The notes: generated by a model from the letters alone, not told the origin. Shown: positions 16,367 to 24,738, counted from the first letter of the stretch. The stretch: 64,000 nucleotides of DNA from Actinomadura sp. K4S16 (GCF_008327685.1 NZ_BDDE01000021.1:62001-126000); one strand, 5' to 3'. Made by a program: numbers and translations.

Positions 16367-16875
16367 AACCCGCTCACCGCGCGTTCGAAGGCGCTGTAGG
16401 CGTCCTCGGTGAACAGGACGAAGCGGGCGTCCACCACCTGGGACGGGGTGGCCCGGACGGTGCCGACCGCGATGCGGGCGGCGTCGTCCATGGGCCACCC
16501 GTAGATGCCGGCCGACACCGCGGGGAAGGCGATCGAGCCGACGCCCAGCTCGTCGGCGATGCGCAGGGACTCCCGGTAGCACGAGGCGAGCTGGTGGGAG
16601 CGGTCCTCGGAGGCCGAGTACACGGGGCCGACGGTGTGGATCACCCACTCGGCGGGCAGCAGCCCGGCCCTCGTCGCCACCGCCTGGCCGGTCGGCAGGC
16701 CGCCGCCGTAGTGGGAGGCGCGGAGCTTGCGGCACTCCTCCAGGATCTCGGGTCCGCCCTTGCGGTGGATCGCGCCGTCCACCCCGCCGCCGCCCAGCAG
16801 CGACGAGTTCGCCGCGTTCACGACCGCGCCCACCTTCTGCTCGGTGATGTCGCCCTGGACAAGAGTGATCTTCAT
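16363..16875 (-). CDS. Macrodomain protein, O-acetyl-ADP-ribose deacetylase type
   Basis: The 170-residue protein is one macrodomain of the MacroD/YmdB type: GDITEQKVGAVVNAANSSLLGGGGVDGAIH with the key N20, N23 and D33, and the PAVSAGIYGWP loop that closes over the distal ribose. Family members hydrolyse O-acetyl-ADP-ribose or mono-ADP-ribose on proteins. No ADP-ribosyltransferase, sirtuin or NADAR gene lies close by. The ATG at 16875 is the family-standard start MKITLVQGDIT. Confidence 0.93.
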   Translation of the reverse strand: MKITLVQGDITEQKVGAVVNAANSSLLGGGGVDGAIHRKGGPEILEECRKLRASHYGGGLPTGQAVATRAGLLPAEWVIHTVGPVYSASEDRSHQLASCYRESLRIADELGVGSIAFPAVSAGIYGWPMDDAARIAVGTVRATPSQVVDARFVLFTEDAYSAFERAVSGF

Positions 16876-17129
16876 GTGCCGCCGATCCTTCGCAGTGCCG
16901 AATCCCGTCCGAGGACAAGAATTCTCGTCTGCGGCGCACGCGAAACGCACCGGGGCGCCTCCCGGCGGTACGCTCATGGCGGACGAGCCGCCGGGGGGCG
17001 GTGCGGGCCCGTCCGACTTCGTCCGGCCGGACGCAGGGGGGTGTCCATGCGGAACGCCGGGCGTGACCAGTGCTGACAGACCCCACAGCAGACGATGCAC
17101 GATGGCGTGAGAGCCGCGGAGGTACCCCC

Positions 17130-17984
17130 TTGAAGATTCTCCTCGCCGGAGCGACCGGAGTAGTCGGCCGCCGGCTGATCCCGCTGCTCGTCCAGGCGGG
17201 CCATGAGGTCGCAGGGACGACGCGCCGAACCGAACGCACCGGCATGCTGCGCGACCTCGGCGCCGCGCCGGTCCTGCTGGACGTGCTCGACGCCGGCGCC
17301 GTGCGCGACGCCATGGCCGCCGTGCGTCCCGACGCCGTGATCCACCAGCTCACCGATCTCAGCGACGAGGACTTCGAGGCCAACTCGCACCTGCGGATCG
17401 TGGGCACCCGCAACCTCGTCGACGCGGCGCGGGCCGCCGGCGTGCAGACCATGATCGCGCAGAGCATCGCCTGGCTGTACGTGCCGGGCGACGCCCCCGC
17501 CGTCGAGACCGACCCGCTCGACTCGCACCTGCCGCCCTACGCGGGCATCGCGTCGCTGGAGCAGGCGGTCGCCGAGATGCCGCACGGCGTCATCCTGCGC
17601 TACGGGGCGCTCTACGGCCCGGGGACCTGGTACGCGCCCGACGGCGCCATCGCCGAGCGGGTGCGGGCGGGCACCCTGCGCCAGGCGCCGTCCTGGACGT
17701 CGTTCGTGCACGCCGACGACGCCGCGTCCGCGGCGCTCGCGGCCCTCGACTGGCCCGCCGGGGTCGTCAACGTCGTCGACGACGAGCCGGCGACCACGGC
17801 GGACTGGCTGCCGGTCTACAGCGCGGCGCTCGGCGCGCCCGGGCCGGGCAGCGCCGGCAAGCACGCGGCCACGACGGGGCGTCCGGTGTCCAACGCCAGG
17901 GCGCTGGGCCTCGGGTGGAAGCCGCAGGTGCCCTCCTGGCGCATCGGGTTCGCGCAGATGGACGTGCCGGTCGGCACCGACTGA
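17130..17984 (+). CDS. NAD(P)-dependent epimerase/dehydratase (extended SDR)
   Basis: The 284-residue Rossmann protein starts LKILLAGATGVVGRRLIPLL, with the GATGVVGR dinucleotide motif, and later has VIHQLTDLSD and AQSIAWLYVPGD. The usual YxxxK is weak (PPYAGIASLEQAV), so it may bind NADPH without classical epimerase chemistry, like the atypical SDR groups. The TTG start is supported by GGAGG seven bases upstream. It is divergent from the macrodomain gene across about 250 nt in which I see no clear gene. Confidence 0.85.
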   Translation: MKILLAGATGVVGRRLIPLLVQAGHEVAGTTRRTERTGMLRDLGAAPVLLDVLDAGAVRDAMAAVRPDAVIHQLTDLSDEDFEANSHLRIVGTRNLVDAARAAGVQTMIAQSIAWLYVPGDAPAVETDPLDSHLPPYAGIASLEQAVAEMPHGVILRYGALYGPGTWYAPDGAIAERVRAGTLRQAPSWTSFVHADDAASAALAALDWPAGVVNVVDDEPATTADWLPVYSAALGAPGPGSAGKHAATTGRPVSNARALGLGWKPQVPSWRIGFAQMDVPVGTD

Positions 17985-18023
17985 CCCGGAACCGGGCGGT
18001 TCCGGGCGGAACGTGACAAGCGG

Positions 18024-18785
18024 TCAGCCGAACTGGAACGAGCGCTTGGCCAGTCCGAGCCAGTAGCCGTCGATGACCGAACGCCGCCGCGACGCGGCGT
18101 CGGCATCGGCGCCGAGCGCCACGAACAGCGGCGCGAAGTGCTCCGTCCGCGGGTGGGCGATGCGCGCGGCGGGGGCCTTGGCGCGGAAGTCGAGCAGGGA
18201 GTCGACGTCGCCGCCCCGCACGGCCCGGTCCGTCCACTCGTCGAACTCGGCCGACCACGCGGGCGGCGCCGCGTCCGGATCCGGCCGCATCTCCCGCAGG
18301 TTGTGGGTGGTGAAACCGCTCCCGACGATGAGGACGCCCTTGTCGCGCAGCGGCGCGAGGCTCCGCCCGATCTCGAAGAGGCGTTCCGGCTCAAGGGTGG
18401 GCATCGACATCTGCAGGACGGGCACGTCGGCGTCCGGATACATCTCCACGAGCGGCACGTAGGCGCCGTGGTCCAGGCCCCGCCGCTCGTCCTGGTGGAC
18501 GCCGGGGATCAGCTTCCCCACGTCGTCGGCGAGGGCCGGGGCGCCGGGCGCGTCGTACCGGACGGTGTAGTACCGCTCGGGAAAGCCCCAGAAGTCGTAG
18601 ACGAGCGGCACCGGCCGGGTGGCGCCGATGCTGAGCGGCGCCTCCTCCCAGTGCGCCGACACCATGAGGATCGCCTCCGGCTTCGGCAGCTCCGCGGACC
18701 AGCGGGCCAGCTCGGCGGTCCACCGGGTGTCGTCGGCCAGCGGCGGCGCGCCGTGGCTGAGGTAGAGCACGGGCATCCGGGTCAT
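18024..18785 (-). CDS. Class III extradiol ring-cleavage dioxygenase (YgiD/DODA family)
   Basis: The 253-residue protein is a full-length LigB-fold DODA-type enzyme: PVLYLSHGAPPL gives the first metal His, VSAHWEEAPL the second, LDHGAYVPLVEMYPDADVPV the acid/base His segment, and GSGFTTHNLREM and EHFAPLFVALGA the C-terminal ligands. Relatives cleave catechols such as DOPA with Fe or Zn. GGGGAGGA precedes the ATG. It faces a MarR gene across a region with three TTGA-N4-TCAA sites, so it is probably induced by an aromatic ligand. Confidence 0.9.
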   Translation of the reverse strand: MTRMPVLYLSHGAPPLADDTRWTAELARWSAELPKPEAILMVSAHWEEAPLSIGATRPVPLVYDFWGFPERYYTVRYDAPGAPALADDVGKLIPGVHQDERRGLDHGAYVPLVEMYPDADVPVLQMSMPTLEPERLFEIGRSLAPLRDKGVLIVGSGFTTHNLREMRPDPDAAPPAWSAEFDEWTDRAVRGGDVDSLLDFRAKAPAARIAHPRTEHFAPLFVALGADADAASRRRSVIDGYWLGLAKRSFQFG

Positions 18786-18802
18786 GTGCGTCCTCCCCTT
18801 AC

Positions 18803-18856
18803 TTGAGTGTTCAACAGTACCTCATTTTGTTGAATCTTCAAGTCTTGAGGGTTCAA
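18803..18856. promoter_or_regulatory. Triple MarR operator, TTGA-N4-TCAA
   Basis: Three copies of a 12-bp dyad lie in the dioxygenase/MarR gap: TTGAGTGTTCAA (18803-18814), TTGAATCTTCAA (18830-18841) and TTGAGGGTTCAA (18845-18856). Sites 1 and 2 also form a larger inverted repeat (ACTTGAGTGTTCAACA and TGTTGAATCTTCAAGT, 14 of 16 paired). Site 3 lies just upstream of the marR -10 box TAGACT at 18866-18871. Confidence 0.7.
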
Positions 18857-18877
18857 ACGTGCAGGTAGACTGGGGGC

Positions 18878-19372
18878 ATGGCCGAGACGACGGAGCCGCG
18901 GTGGCTCGACGACGACGAGCAGGAGACCTGGCGCGCCTTCCTGTGGACGTCCCGGCTGCTCGGCGAGGCCCTCGACCGCCAGCTCCAGCGCGACTCGGGC
19001 ATGCCGCACACCTACTACATGATCCTCGCGATGCTGTCGGAGGCGCCCGGCCGCGCGCTGACCATGACCGAGCTCGCCGAGATCGTGCACTCCTCCCCCA
19101 GCCGGCTGTCGCACGCCGTGAACCGGCTCGAGGAGGCCGGCTGGGTGAGCCGCTGCAAGCACGCCTCCGACCGGCGCACCACGATCGCCCGGCTGACCGA
19201 CGCGGGGTTCGCCGTCCTCGCCGAGGCGGCGCCGGGCCACGTCGCCGAGGTCAGGCGGCACCTGTTCGACCCGCTGACCCGCGAGCAGATGCTGGAGTTC
19301 CGGGGAATCCTGCACGCCCTGCTGGGCTCGCTGGACCCGAACCACGAGGCGCCGTGCGCCCGCGAGGCCTAG
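18878..19372 (+). CDS. MarR-family transcriptional regulator
   Basis: The 164-residue MarR protein has the winged helix at about residues 60-105 (LTMTELAEIVHSSPSRLSHAVNRLEEAGWV, then CKHASDRRTTIARLTDAG with the D/RR wing). It probably represses the divergent DODA-type dioxygenase and itself through the three TTGA-N4-TCAA dyads. The start codon lies six bases after the -10 box TAGACT, so the mRNA is probably leaderless. Its stop shares CTAG with the convergent AlkZ-like gene. Confidence 0.9.
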   Translation: MAETTEPRWLDDDEQETWRAFLWTSRLLGEALDRQLQRDSGMPHTYYMILAMLSEAPGRALTMTELAEIVHSSPSRLSHAVNRLEEAGWVSRCKHASDRRTTIARLTDAGFAVLAEAAPGHVAEVRRHLFDPLTREQMLEFRGILHALLGSLDPNHEAPCAREA

Positions 19373-20457
19373 CCGAACTCCACGCCGTGCGACTTCGCCG
19401 CGGGATGGGCCGCGGCGAGCAGGCGCATGCCCTCCTCCTCCAGCGCCGCGCGCTCCGGTCCCGGGACGGGGGCGAACGGGTCGACGCGCAGCACCGCCTC
19501 GCCCCGGCTCTTCTCGATCTTCCACATGCCGTGGACGAAGCCGTCCACGAGGAACGTCGCGCGGATGATGCCGTTGACGGTGAAGACGCGCTTGCGGTGC
19601 TCCTCGCTGATGATCCGCGCCCGGTCGGCGTGGGACAGCAGCAGGTTGTCGAAGTCGGGAACGAACCGGACCGGCGCCTCCGCGTCGGGGCCGGGGCGCG
19701 GCGCGTCCGGAAGGTCGTACAGCGTCCGGCCGTTCTCGTCCCGGAACACCACCAGCTCGGGCCTGAGCCGCTCGACGACCTCGCCTAGGCGCGTCAGCCC
19801 GGCCCACTGCTGGACGTCCTGGACGCTCGCGGGCCCGAAGGCGGCCAGATACCGCCGCACCAGGTCTTCCGGCGAGGGGTCGGGCGCCATGGGCCCGAGC
19901 CAGTTCTCCAGGGTCGTGTGGCGCGCGACCCCCGAGGCGCCCCAGATCCCGCGCGGCGGGACCTGCACGAGCGGCAGCGAGAGCCGGACGGCCCAGGCCA
20001 GCAGCGCCGGGTCCTCGTCCGGCCACCGTTCGGCCAGCAGAGCGCGCAGGTCCTTGTCGGTTCGCGGCTCCTCCTCCAGCAGGGCGCGCGCCCACGCGAC
20101 GACGGCCGGGAGGTCGAGGTGCTCCAGCTCCGCCGCCCGCGACCTCAGGTGCCCGTCGAGGACCGCCTGGGTGAGCGGCCGCAGCGCGCGGGCGTCGCGG
20201 GCGCTGACCAGGTGCAGCGTCCCGCGCATCAGCACCATCCGCAGCGCCCGGCGGTCGGCGATCAGCTCCCCGGCCTCGTCGAGCCGGTAGTCCGCGAGCC
20301 GGCTCCACAGCCCGATGTGGGGCGGGCTCGGGGCCTGCGCCTGCATGCCGACCAGGTGCTCGATCGCGTCGAGCGCGGGCATTGCGTGCCGCTCCAGCAG
20401 GAGCTGCCGGGCCAGCAGCGCCCGGTTGAGCGCCCGTCGTCCCAGCTCAGTCGTCAT
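19369..20457 (-). CDS. Winged-helix DNA-binding protein, AlkZ/YcaQ-like glycosylase family
   Basis: The 362-residue HTH_42 protein has the AlkZ/YcaQ layout: HLVGMQAQAPSPPHIGLW (the QxQ motif used by AlkZ glycosylases), LRMVLMRGTLHLVSARDA (the beta-hairpin region), and FLVDGFVHGMWKIEK near the end. Members excise crosslinked or alkylated bases, and many are linked to genotoxin resistance. Catalysis here is inferred only from the QAQ motif. It starts inside the TetR gene (11-bp overlap), indicating coupling and possible co-regulation. Confidence 0.82.
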   Translation of the reverse strand: MTTELGRRALNRALLARQLLLERHAMPALDAIEHLVGMQAQAPSPPHIGLWSRLADYRLDEAGELIADRRALRMVLMRGTLHLVSARDARALRPLTQAVLDGHLRSRAAELEHLDLPAVVAWARALLEEEPRTDKDLRALLAERWPDEDPALLAWAVRLSLPLVQVPPRGIWGASGVARHTTLENWLGPMAPDPSPEDLVRRYLAAFGPASVQDVQQWAGLTRLGEVVERLRPELVVFRDENGRTLYDLPDAPRPGPDAEAPVRFVPDFDNLLLSHADRARIISEEHRKRVFTVNGIIRATFLVDGFVHGMWKIEKSRGEAVLRVDPFAPVPGPERAALEEEGMRLLAAAHPAAKSHGVEFG

Positions 20458-21091
20458 AGCGCGTGACCAGTTCCTGCCAGCTCGGAGGAGGGCCGGGCAG
20501 TTCCCCCCGGTCCGTGAGGTGCATGGCGTCCAGGATCAGCGCCAGGTAGCGGTGCTGGAGCCGGTTCATCCGCTCGTCGTCGCCGATCCGGATGCCGTGC
20601 AGGTACTCCAGGATCACCGAGATGTCGCCGACCTCGATCTCGGGACGCAGCGCGCCCGCCTCCCGGGTGCGCTCCAGCAGCCGCTGCGTCGCGAGGTGGA
20701 TCTCGCGGCCCTTGCGGCTCATGTCCTCGGTGACCTCGAAGGCGCCCGCCAGCCGCATGGTGAGGGAGCCCGCGCCGATGTCGAGGCAGCGGCGCATGAA
20801 CGCGGCGAACGCCTCCCACGCGTCGCCGTCGTCGTCAAGGGCCGCCTCCACCTCGGCGAGGTAGCGGTCCATGCCCTCGTCGGCGAGCTTCTGGAGCAGG
20901 TCCTCCTTGCTCTTGTAGCGGCGGTAGAGAGCGCTGATCCCCACCCCGGCGTGCTCGGCCACCGCCGAGATCGGTGCGCCGGGGTCGGCGGTGAACACCG
21001 CCCGTGCCGCCTCCCGGATGAGTTCGTCGTTGCGTGCGGCCTGCGCCTTCCGCCCGCTCAGGGGCGCTCGTGCGGTCTCCATGCCCTCCAT
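20447..21091 (-). CDS. TetR-family transcriptional regulator
   Basis: The 214-residue protein has an N-terminal TetR helix-turn-helix (PISAVAEHAGVGISALYRRYKSKEDLL) and a variable ligand domain. It overlaps the AlkZ-like gene downstream and is divergent from the methyltransferase operon. An ATG three codons downstream (21082) is also possible. An inverted repeat GAACG...CGTTC lies at its own start (21099-21116). Tandem TGAAC-N4-GTTCA dyads sit over the divergent promoter, making it one of two candidate repressors of that operon. Confidence 0.88.
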   Translation of the reverse strand: MEGMETARAPLSGRKAQAARNDELIREAARAVFTADPGAPISAVAEHAGVGISALYRRYKSKEDLLQKLADEGMDRYLAEVEAALDDDGDAWEAFAAFMRRCLDIGAGSLTMRLAGAFEVTEDMSRKGREIHLATQRLLERTREAGALRPEIEVGDISVILEYLHGIRIGDDERMNRLQHRYLALILDAMHLTDRGELPGPPPSWQELVTRYDD

Positions 21092-21138
21092 CGTAGGGGA
21101 ACGAAGAATTCCGTTCTACGGTCGGCACCCGAACCGCC

Positions 21139-21194
21139 TTGACGCGCGCCGCCGCACGCCGCATTATGAACATACGTTCATGAACAAGCGTTCA
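21139..21194 (+). promoter_or_regulatory. Near-consensus promoter with two abutting TetR-type operators
   Basis: TTGACG (21139-21144) and CATTAT (21162-21167) are spaced by 17 nt. Two 14-bp dyads, TGAACATACGTTCA (21167-21180) and TGAACAAGCGTTCA (21181-21194), lie end to end from the -10 box across the start site. A bound repressor would block initiation. The ribosome site AGGAGG and the ATG of the methyltransferase gene follow. Confidence 0.8.
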
Positions 21195-21208
21195 TACCAG
21201 GAGGACCC

Positions 21209-22036
21209 ATGACGGAGACCCAGCCGATCGTCAACACCCACCAGTCGGAGGCGTGGAACGGGTACGAGGGCGAGCACTGGGCCGAGCACCACGACCGCTA
21301 CGAGGCCATGAACGGCGGGTTCAACGACGCCCTGCTGGAGGCGGCGGCGATCGGGCCGCACGACCGGGTCCTCGACATCGGCTGCGGCAACGGGCAGATC
21401 ACCCGGCTCGCGGCGCGGCGGGCGTCCCTCGGCGGCGCGACCGGCGTGGACCTGTCCCGGCCGATGCTCGCCCGCGCCCGCTCCCTCGCCGCGGAGGAGG
21501 GCGTCGCGAACGCGGCCTTCGAGCGGGGCGACGCCCAGGTGCACCCCTTCCCCACCGGCGGCTTCGACGTCGCCGTCAGCCGGTTCGGGGTCATGTTCTT
21601 CGCCGACCCGGTCGCCGCGTTCGGCAACGTCCGGCGGGCCCTGCGCGAGGGCGGCCGGCTGGCGTTCCTGTGCATGACGCCGCTCGCCGAGACCGACATG
21701 GGCGCGCTCGCGGCCGCGCTCCCGCCGCTCGACCACGCCCCCGTCGGGCACGACGCGGGGCCGCTGTCGCTGTCGGACCCGGACCGCGTCCATGAGGTCC
21801 TCGGCGGCGCCGGGTTCCACGGCGTGACCAGCCGGAAGGTCGAGGCCGAGCAGATCTGGGGCCGGGACGCCCGCGAGGCCGGGGAGTTCTTCGCCGGCTG
21901 GGGCCCGATCCGCCACAACTACGGCTCGGGCGACGAGGTGCGCGAGGCCGTCACCAAGGCGATGCGCCCGTTCGAGCGCGACGGGGCCGTCCGCCTGCGC
22001 AGCACCGCGTGGCTGGTCACGGCGCGCCGTGCCTAG
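21209..22036 (+). CDS. Class I SAM-dependent methyltransferase
   Basis: The 275-residue protein has motif I VLDIGCGNGQ, an acidic residue after strand 2 (TGVDLSRPML), the motif II region FDVAVSRFGVMFFADP, and LREGGRLAFLCMTP. The N-terminal part (QSEAWNGYEGEHWAEHHDRYE) marks the UbiE/small-molecule O- or C-methyltransferase group common in actinomycetes. It is first in a three-gene run (methyltransferase, dehydrogenase-like, TetR) under a strongly repressed promoter. The acceptor substrate is unknown. Confidence 0.88.
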   Translation: MTETQPIVNTHQSEAWNGYEGEHWAEHHDRYEAMNGGFNDALLEAAAIGPHDRVLDIGCGNGQITRLAARRASLGGATGVDLSRPMLARARSLAAEEGVANAAFERGDAQVHPFPTGGFDVAVSRFGVMFFADPVAAFGNVRRALREGGRLAFLCMTPLAETDMGALAAALPPLDHAPVGHDAGPLSLSDPDRVHEVLGGAGFHGVTSRKVEAEQIWGRDAREAGEFFAGWGPIRHNYGSGDEVREAVTKAMRPFERDGAVRLRSTAWLVTARRA

Positions 22037-22049
22037 GCCCGGGACGACG

Positions 22050-22964
22050 ATGAAGCGGGTCGTGGTCCTCGGCGGGTACGGCGCGGTCGGCCGCGAGGTC
22101 GTCGCGGGGCTGCTCGGACATGTCCCGGAGGTGGTGGCCGCCGGACGCGACCTCGCCAAGGCCCGCACGGTGCCGGGCGCGCTCGCGATGCGGATCGACC
22201 TTCGCGGCGACGACCTGGAGCAGATCGCGGCCGACGCGGTCGTCATGTGCGCGGAGACGGGCAACGCCCGGGTCGCCGAAGCGTGCCTCGCCAGAGGCGT
22301 CCACTACGTCGACGTGTCCGCATCGCACGCGGTGCTCTCCGGCATCGAGGCGCTGGACGGGCTCGCCGCCGAGCGGAACGCCACGGCGGTGCTGAGCGTG
22401 GGCCTCGCGCCCGGCGTCACGAACCTGCTGGCCCGGGAGTCCGGCGGCGGGGAGGTGGACATCGGCGTCCTGCTCGGCGCCGGTGAGCGGCACGGGCCGT
22501 CGGCCGTCGAGTGGACGCTCGACTCGCTCGCCGGCCTGGGCGAGTCGTGGCGGATGCGGTTCCCCGAGCCCTACGGCGTCCGGACCGTGCACCGCTTCCC
22601 GTTCTCCGACCAGTACACCCTTCCCGGACGCGTGCGCACGGGGCTCTGCCTCGACTCGCGCGCCATGACCGCCCTCCTCCCCCGCCTCGTCCCGTTCCGG
22701 GATTTGCGCCCGCTGCGGGCCGCGTTCCGCCGCGTCCACGTCGGCGGGGACGGGTTCGCGGTGGCGGTCCGGTCCGGCGGGACGGTGCGGTCGTTCGCGG
22801 GACGGCGGCAGAGCCGCGCGACGGGCCTGGCCGCCGCGATGACCGTCCGGCGGCTGGACGGCATGCGGCCCGGCGTCCACCACATCGAGGACGTCGCCGG
22901 GCCGGACTTCCTTCCCGACCTCGCCGCGCACGGATTCGAGCTCGCTCATTACGATGCGGGGTGA
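22050..22964 (+). CDS. Saccharopine dehydrogenase-like NAD(P)-binding protein
   Basis: The 304-residue protein starts MKRVVVLGGYGAVGREVV (Rossmann GxGxxG), followed by VVMCAETGNARVAEACLARGVHYVDVSASHAVL and LSVGLAPGVTNLLARE, typical of the saccharopine-dehydrogenase-like family. The C-terminal half lacks a clear substrate motif. A GTG at 22029, overlapping the methyltransferase stop, would add seven residues. Its partner is probably the preceding methyltransferase, but the pathway is not recognisable. Confidence 0.82.
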   Translation: MKRVVVLGGYGAVGREVVAGLLGHVPEVVAAGRDLAKARTVPGALAMRIDLRGDDLEQIAADAVVMCAETGNARVAEACLARGVHYVDVSASHAVLSGIEALDGLAAERNATAVLSVGLAPGVTNLLARESGGGEVDIGVLLGAGERHGPSAVEWTLDSLAGLGESWRMRFPEPYGVRTVHRFPFSDQYTLPGRVRTGLCLDSRAMTALLPRLVPFRDLRPLRAAFRRVHVGGDGFAVAVRSGGTVRSFAGRRQSRATGLAAAMTVRRLDGMRPGVHHIEDVAGPDFLPDLAAHGFELAHYDAG

Positions 22965-23587
22965 TGTCACCTCGAAGAGCGGCCGCGCTGGGCGCCGGCG
23001 ACCGGACCCTGCGCGACCACCTGATCGCCACGGCCGAGCGGTTGATCGCCGAGCGCGGGACGGCGGGCCTGACCGTCCGTGCGATCGCGCGTGAGGCGGG
23101 CGTCGCCGACGGCGTCCTCTACAACCATTTCGCCGACAAGGAGGAGCTGCTCGCGCACGCGCTCCTGGCGCACGCCGAGTCGGTCGCGCGGCCGCTCGGC
23201 CCGCTGCCCGAGCCCGGCACCGGCACCGGCACGGTCGAGGAGAACCTGCGCGCGTACGTGGCGCACGGCCTGGCCCTGCACGACGGGATGCTGCCCGCGC
23301 TGACCGGGCTGATCGCGCACCCGGCCGTCCTCTCCCGGTTCGCCGCGCTGAGCGACCGGGGCGGCACCTGGAAGGAGCGGCTCGCCGCGTACCTGCGCGG
23401 CGAGCGCGACCTCGGCCGCCTCGACCCGGACGCCCGGGTCGAGGCGGCGGCCTCGCTCATCGTCGGCGCGTGCCACGAGCCGGTGCTGTCGCTGCTGTTC
23501 GAGGGCCGGGGCCTCGCGCACCGGGTGCCGCCGGACGCCGTGGACGACCTGGTCGCGACCGTCCTCCACGGGATCGCCAAGCGGTAG
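22964..23587 (+). CDS. TetR-family transcriptional regulator
   Basis: The 207-residue TetR protein has its helix-turn-helix at about residues 30-65 (LTVRAIAREAGVADGVLYNHFADKEELL). The start ATG overlaps the preceding stop by one base (TGATG), so it belongs to the methyltransferase operon and could be its own operon's repressor through the tandem TGAAC-N4-GTTCA sites. It ends a few bases before the convergent trpS gene. Confidence 0.88.
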   Translation: MSPRRAAALGAGDRTLRDHLIATAERLIAERGTAGLTVRAIAREAGVADGVLYNHFADKEELLAHALLAHAESVARPLGPLPEPGTGTGTVEENLRAYVAHGLALHDGMLPALTGLIAHPAVLSRFAALSDRGGTWKERLAAYLRGERDLGRLDPDARVEAAASLIVGACHEPVLSLLFEGRGLAHRVPPDAVDDLVATVLHGIAKR

Positions 23588-23595
23588 GCCGGCCC

Positions 23596-24627
23596 CTAGG
23601 AAGCCATGGCCTCGCGGACCTCCTCCAGGGTGCGTTCCGCGACCGCGTTGGCGCGCTCGTCGCCCTCGGCCAGGACGCCGCGCAGGTACGCCCGGTCGGC
23701 GGCGACCTCGGCGCGGCGGGCGCGGATCGGGCGCAGGAACTCGTTCACCGAGTCGGTCACGACCTTCTTCAGCGCCGCCGCGCCGCCGTCGCCGATCTCC
23801 GCGGCGACGTCGTGCGGGTCGCGGTCCTGGCAGAGCGCGGCGAGCAGCACCAGGCTGGAGACCTGCGGGCGCGTCTCGGGCTCGTAGGTGATGCGCCGGT
23901 CGGCGTCGGTCACGGCCCGCTTGATCAGCCGCGCGGTCTCGTCCTCGGTGGCGGAGAGGGCGACGGCGTTGCCGCGGCTCTTGCTCATCTTGCTGCCATC
24001 CGTTCCGAGCAGGAGCGGCGCGGACGACAGCAGGGCGTCCGGCACCGGGAAGACGGGCCCGTAGCGCTCGTTGAAGCGGCGTGCGATGGTCCGGGTGATC
24101 TCCTGGTGCGGGAGCTGGTCCCTGCCGACGGGCACGAGGTTCGCCTTGCAGAACAGGATGTCGGCGGCCTGGTGGACGGGATAGGTGAACATCAGCCCGC
24201 TCACCGCCGACTGCCTGGACGTCGCGATCTCGTCCTTGACCGTGGGGTTGCGGCTCAGCTCCGCGATCGACACCAGGGACAGGAACGGCAGCATGAGCTG
24301 GTTCAGCGCCGGGACGGAGCTGTGCCTGAAGATCGTCGCCCTTGACGGGTCGATCCCGGCGGCCAGGTAGTCGGCGACCAGCCCCTCGACGTACTCGGAG
24401 AGGCGGTCGGCCACGTCCCGGTCGGTGAGCACCTGGTAGTCGGCCACCAGGACGAACAGCTCCACGCCCGCCCGCTGGAGCCGCACGCGGTTCTCCAGGG
24501 TGCCGAAGTAGTGCCCGAGATGGAGCGGTCCGGTGGGGCGGTCGCCGGTCAGGATCCGGAAGGCTCCGGGGTCGACCGCGATGCGTTCCTCCAGCTCGCG
24601 GCTGCGGGCCTCGGGGGTGGTGTCCAT
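23596..24627 (-). CDS. trpS: Tryptophanyl-tRNA synthetase
   Basis: The 343-residue class Ic synthetase charges tRNA-Trp. The HIGH-type motif is PLHLGHY (residues 34-40) and the KMSKS loop is at 213-217. The ATG follows GAGGAGG. The mRNA leader (24628-24780) encodes a short peptide with two adjacent Trp codons and a set of four mutually pairing segments, so expression is probably set by transcription attenuation in response to Trp-tRNA charging. Many actinomycetes have two trpS genes, and a regulated one may act in stress or antibiotic self-resistance; whether a second exists is outside this window. Confidence 0.95.
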   Translation of the reverse strand: MDTTPEARSRELEERIAVDPGAFRILTGDRPTGPLHLGHYFGTLENRVRLQRAGVELFVLVADYQVLTDRDVADRLSEYVEGLVADYLAAGIDPSRATIFRHSSVPALNQLMLPFLSLVSIAELSRNPTVKDEIATSRQSAVSGLMFTYPVHQAADILFCKANLVPVGRDQLPHQEITRTIARRFNERYGPVFPVPDALLSSAPLLLGTDGSKMSKSRGNAVALSATEDETARLIKRAVTDADRRITYEPETRPQVSSLVLLAALCQDRDPHDVAAEIGDGGAAALKKVVTDSVNEFLRPIRARRAEVAADRAYLRGVLAEGDERANAVAERTLEEVREAMAS

Positions 24628-24692
24628 GGGTTCCTCCTCGTCGGGTCTGCGGCCGTCCCGCCTGGCCGGCCCGGGGCACCGAGGAAGAGGAA

Positions 24693-24713
24693 GGGCCGTC
24701 CAGCGGACGGCCC
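24693..24713 (-). terminator. trpS attenuator terminator (segments 3:4)
   Basis: Perfect 9-bp arms GGGCCGTCC and GGACGGCCC with a 3-nt loop (read on the minus strand), followed by the pyrimidine run TTCCTCTTCCTC instead of a pure U-tract. Confidence 0.75.
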
Positions 24714-24738
24714 GATCGCATGCGTCACTGTGGCCGTC

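Noticed and set aside
16976..17110. 44-codon frame in the macrodomain/epimerase gap
   Set aside because: Pro/Gly/Arg-rich, runs over the epimerase ribosome site, and has no ribosome site of its own.
15275..17467. 730-residue minus-strand frame across TIGR03084, USP and macrodomain genes
   Set aside because: It overlaps three recognisable genes in other frames and has no ribosome site or family features.
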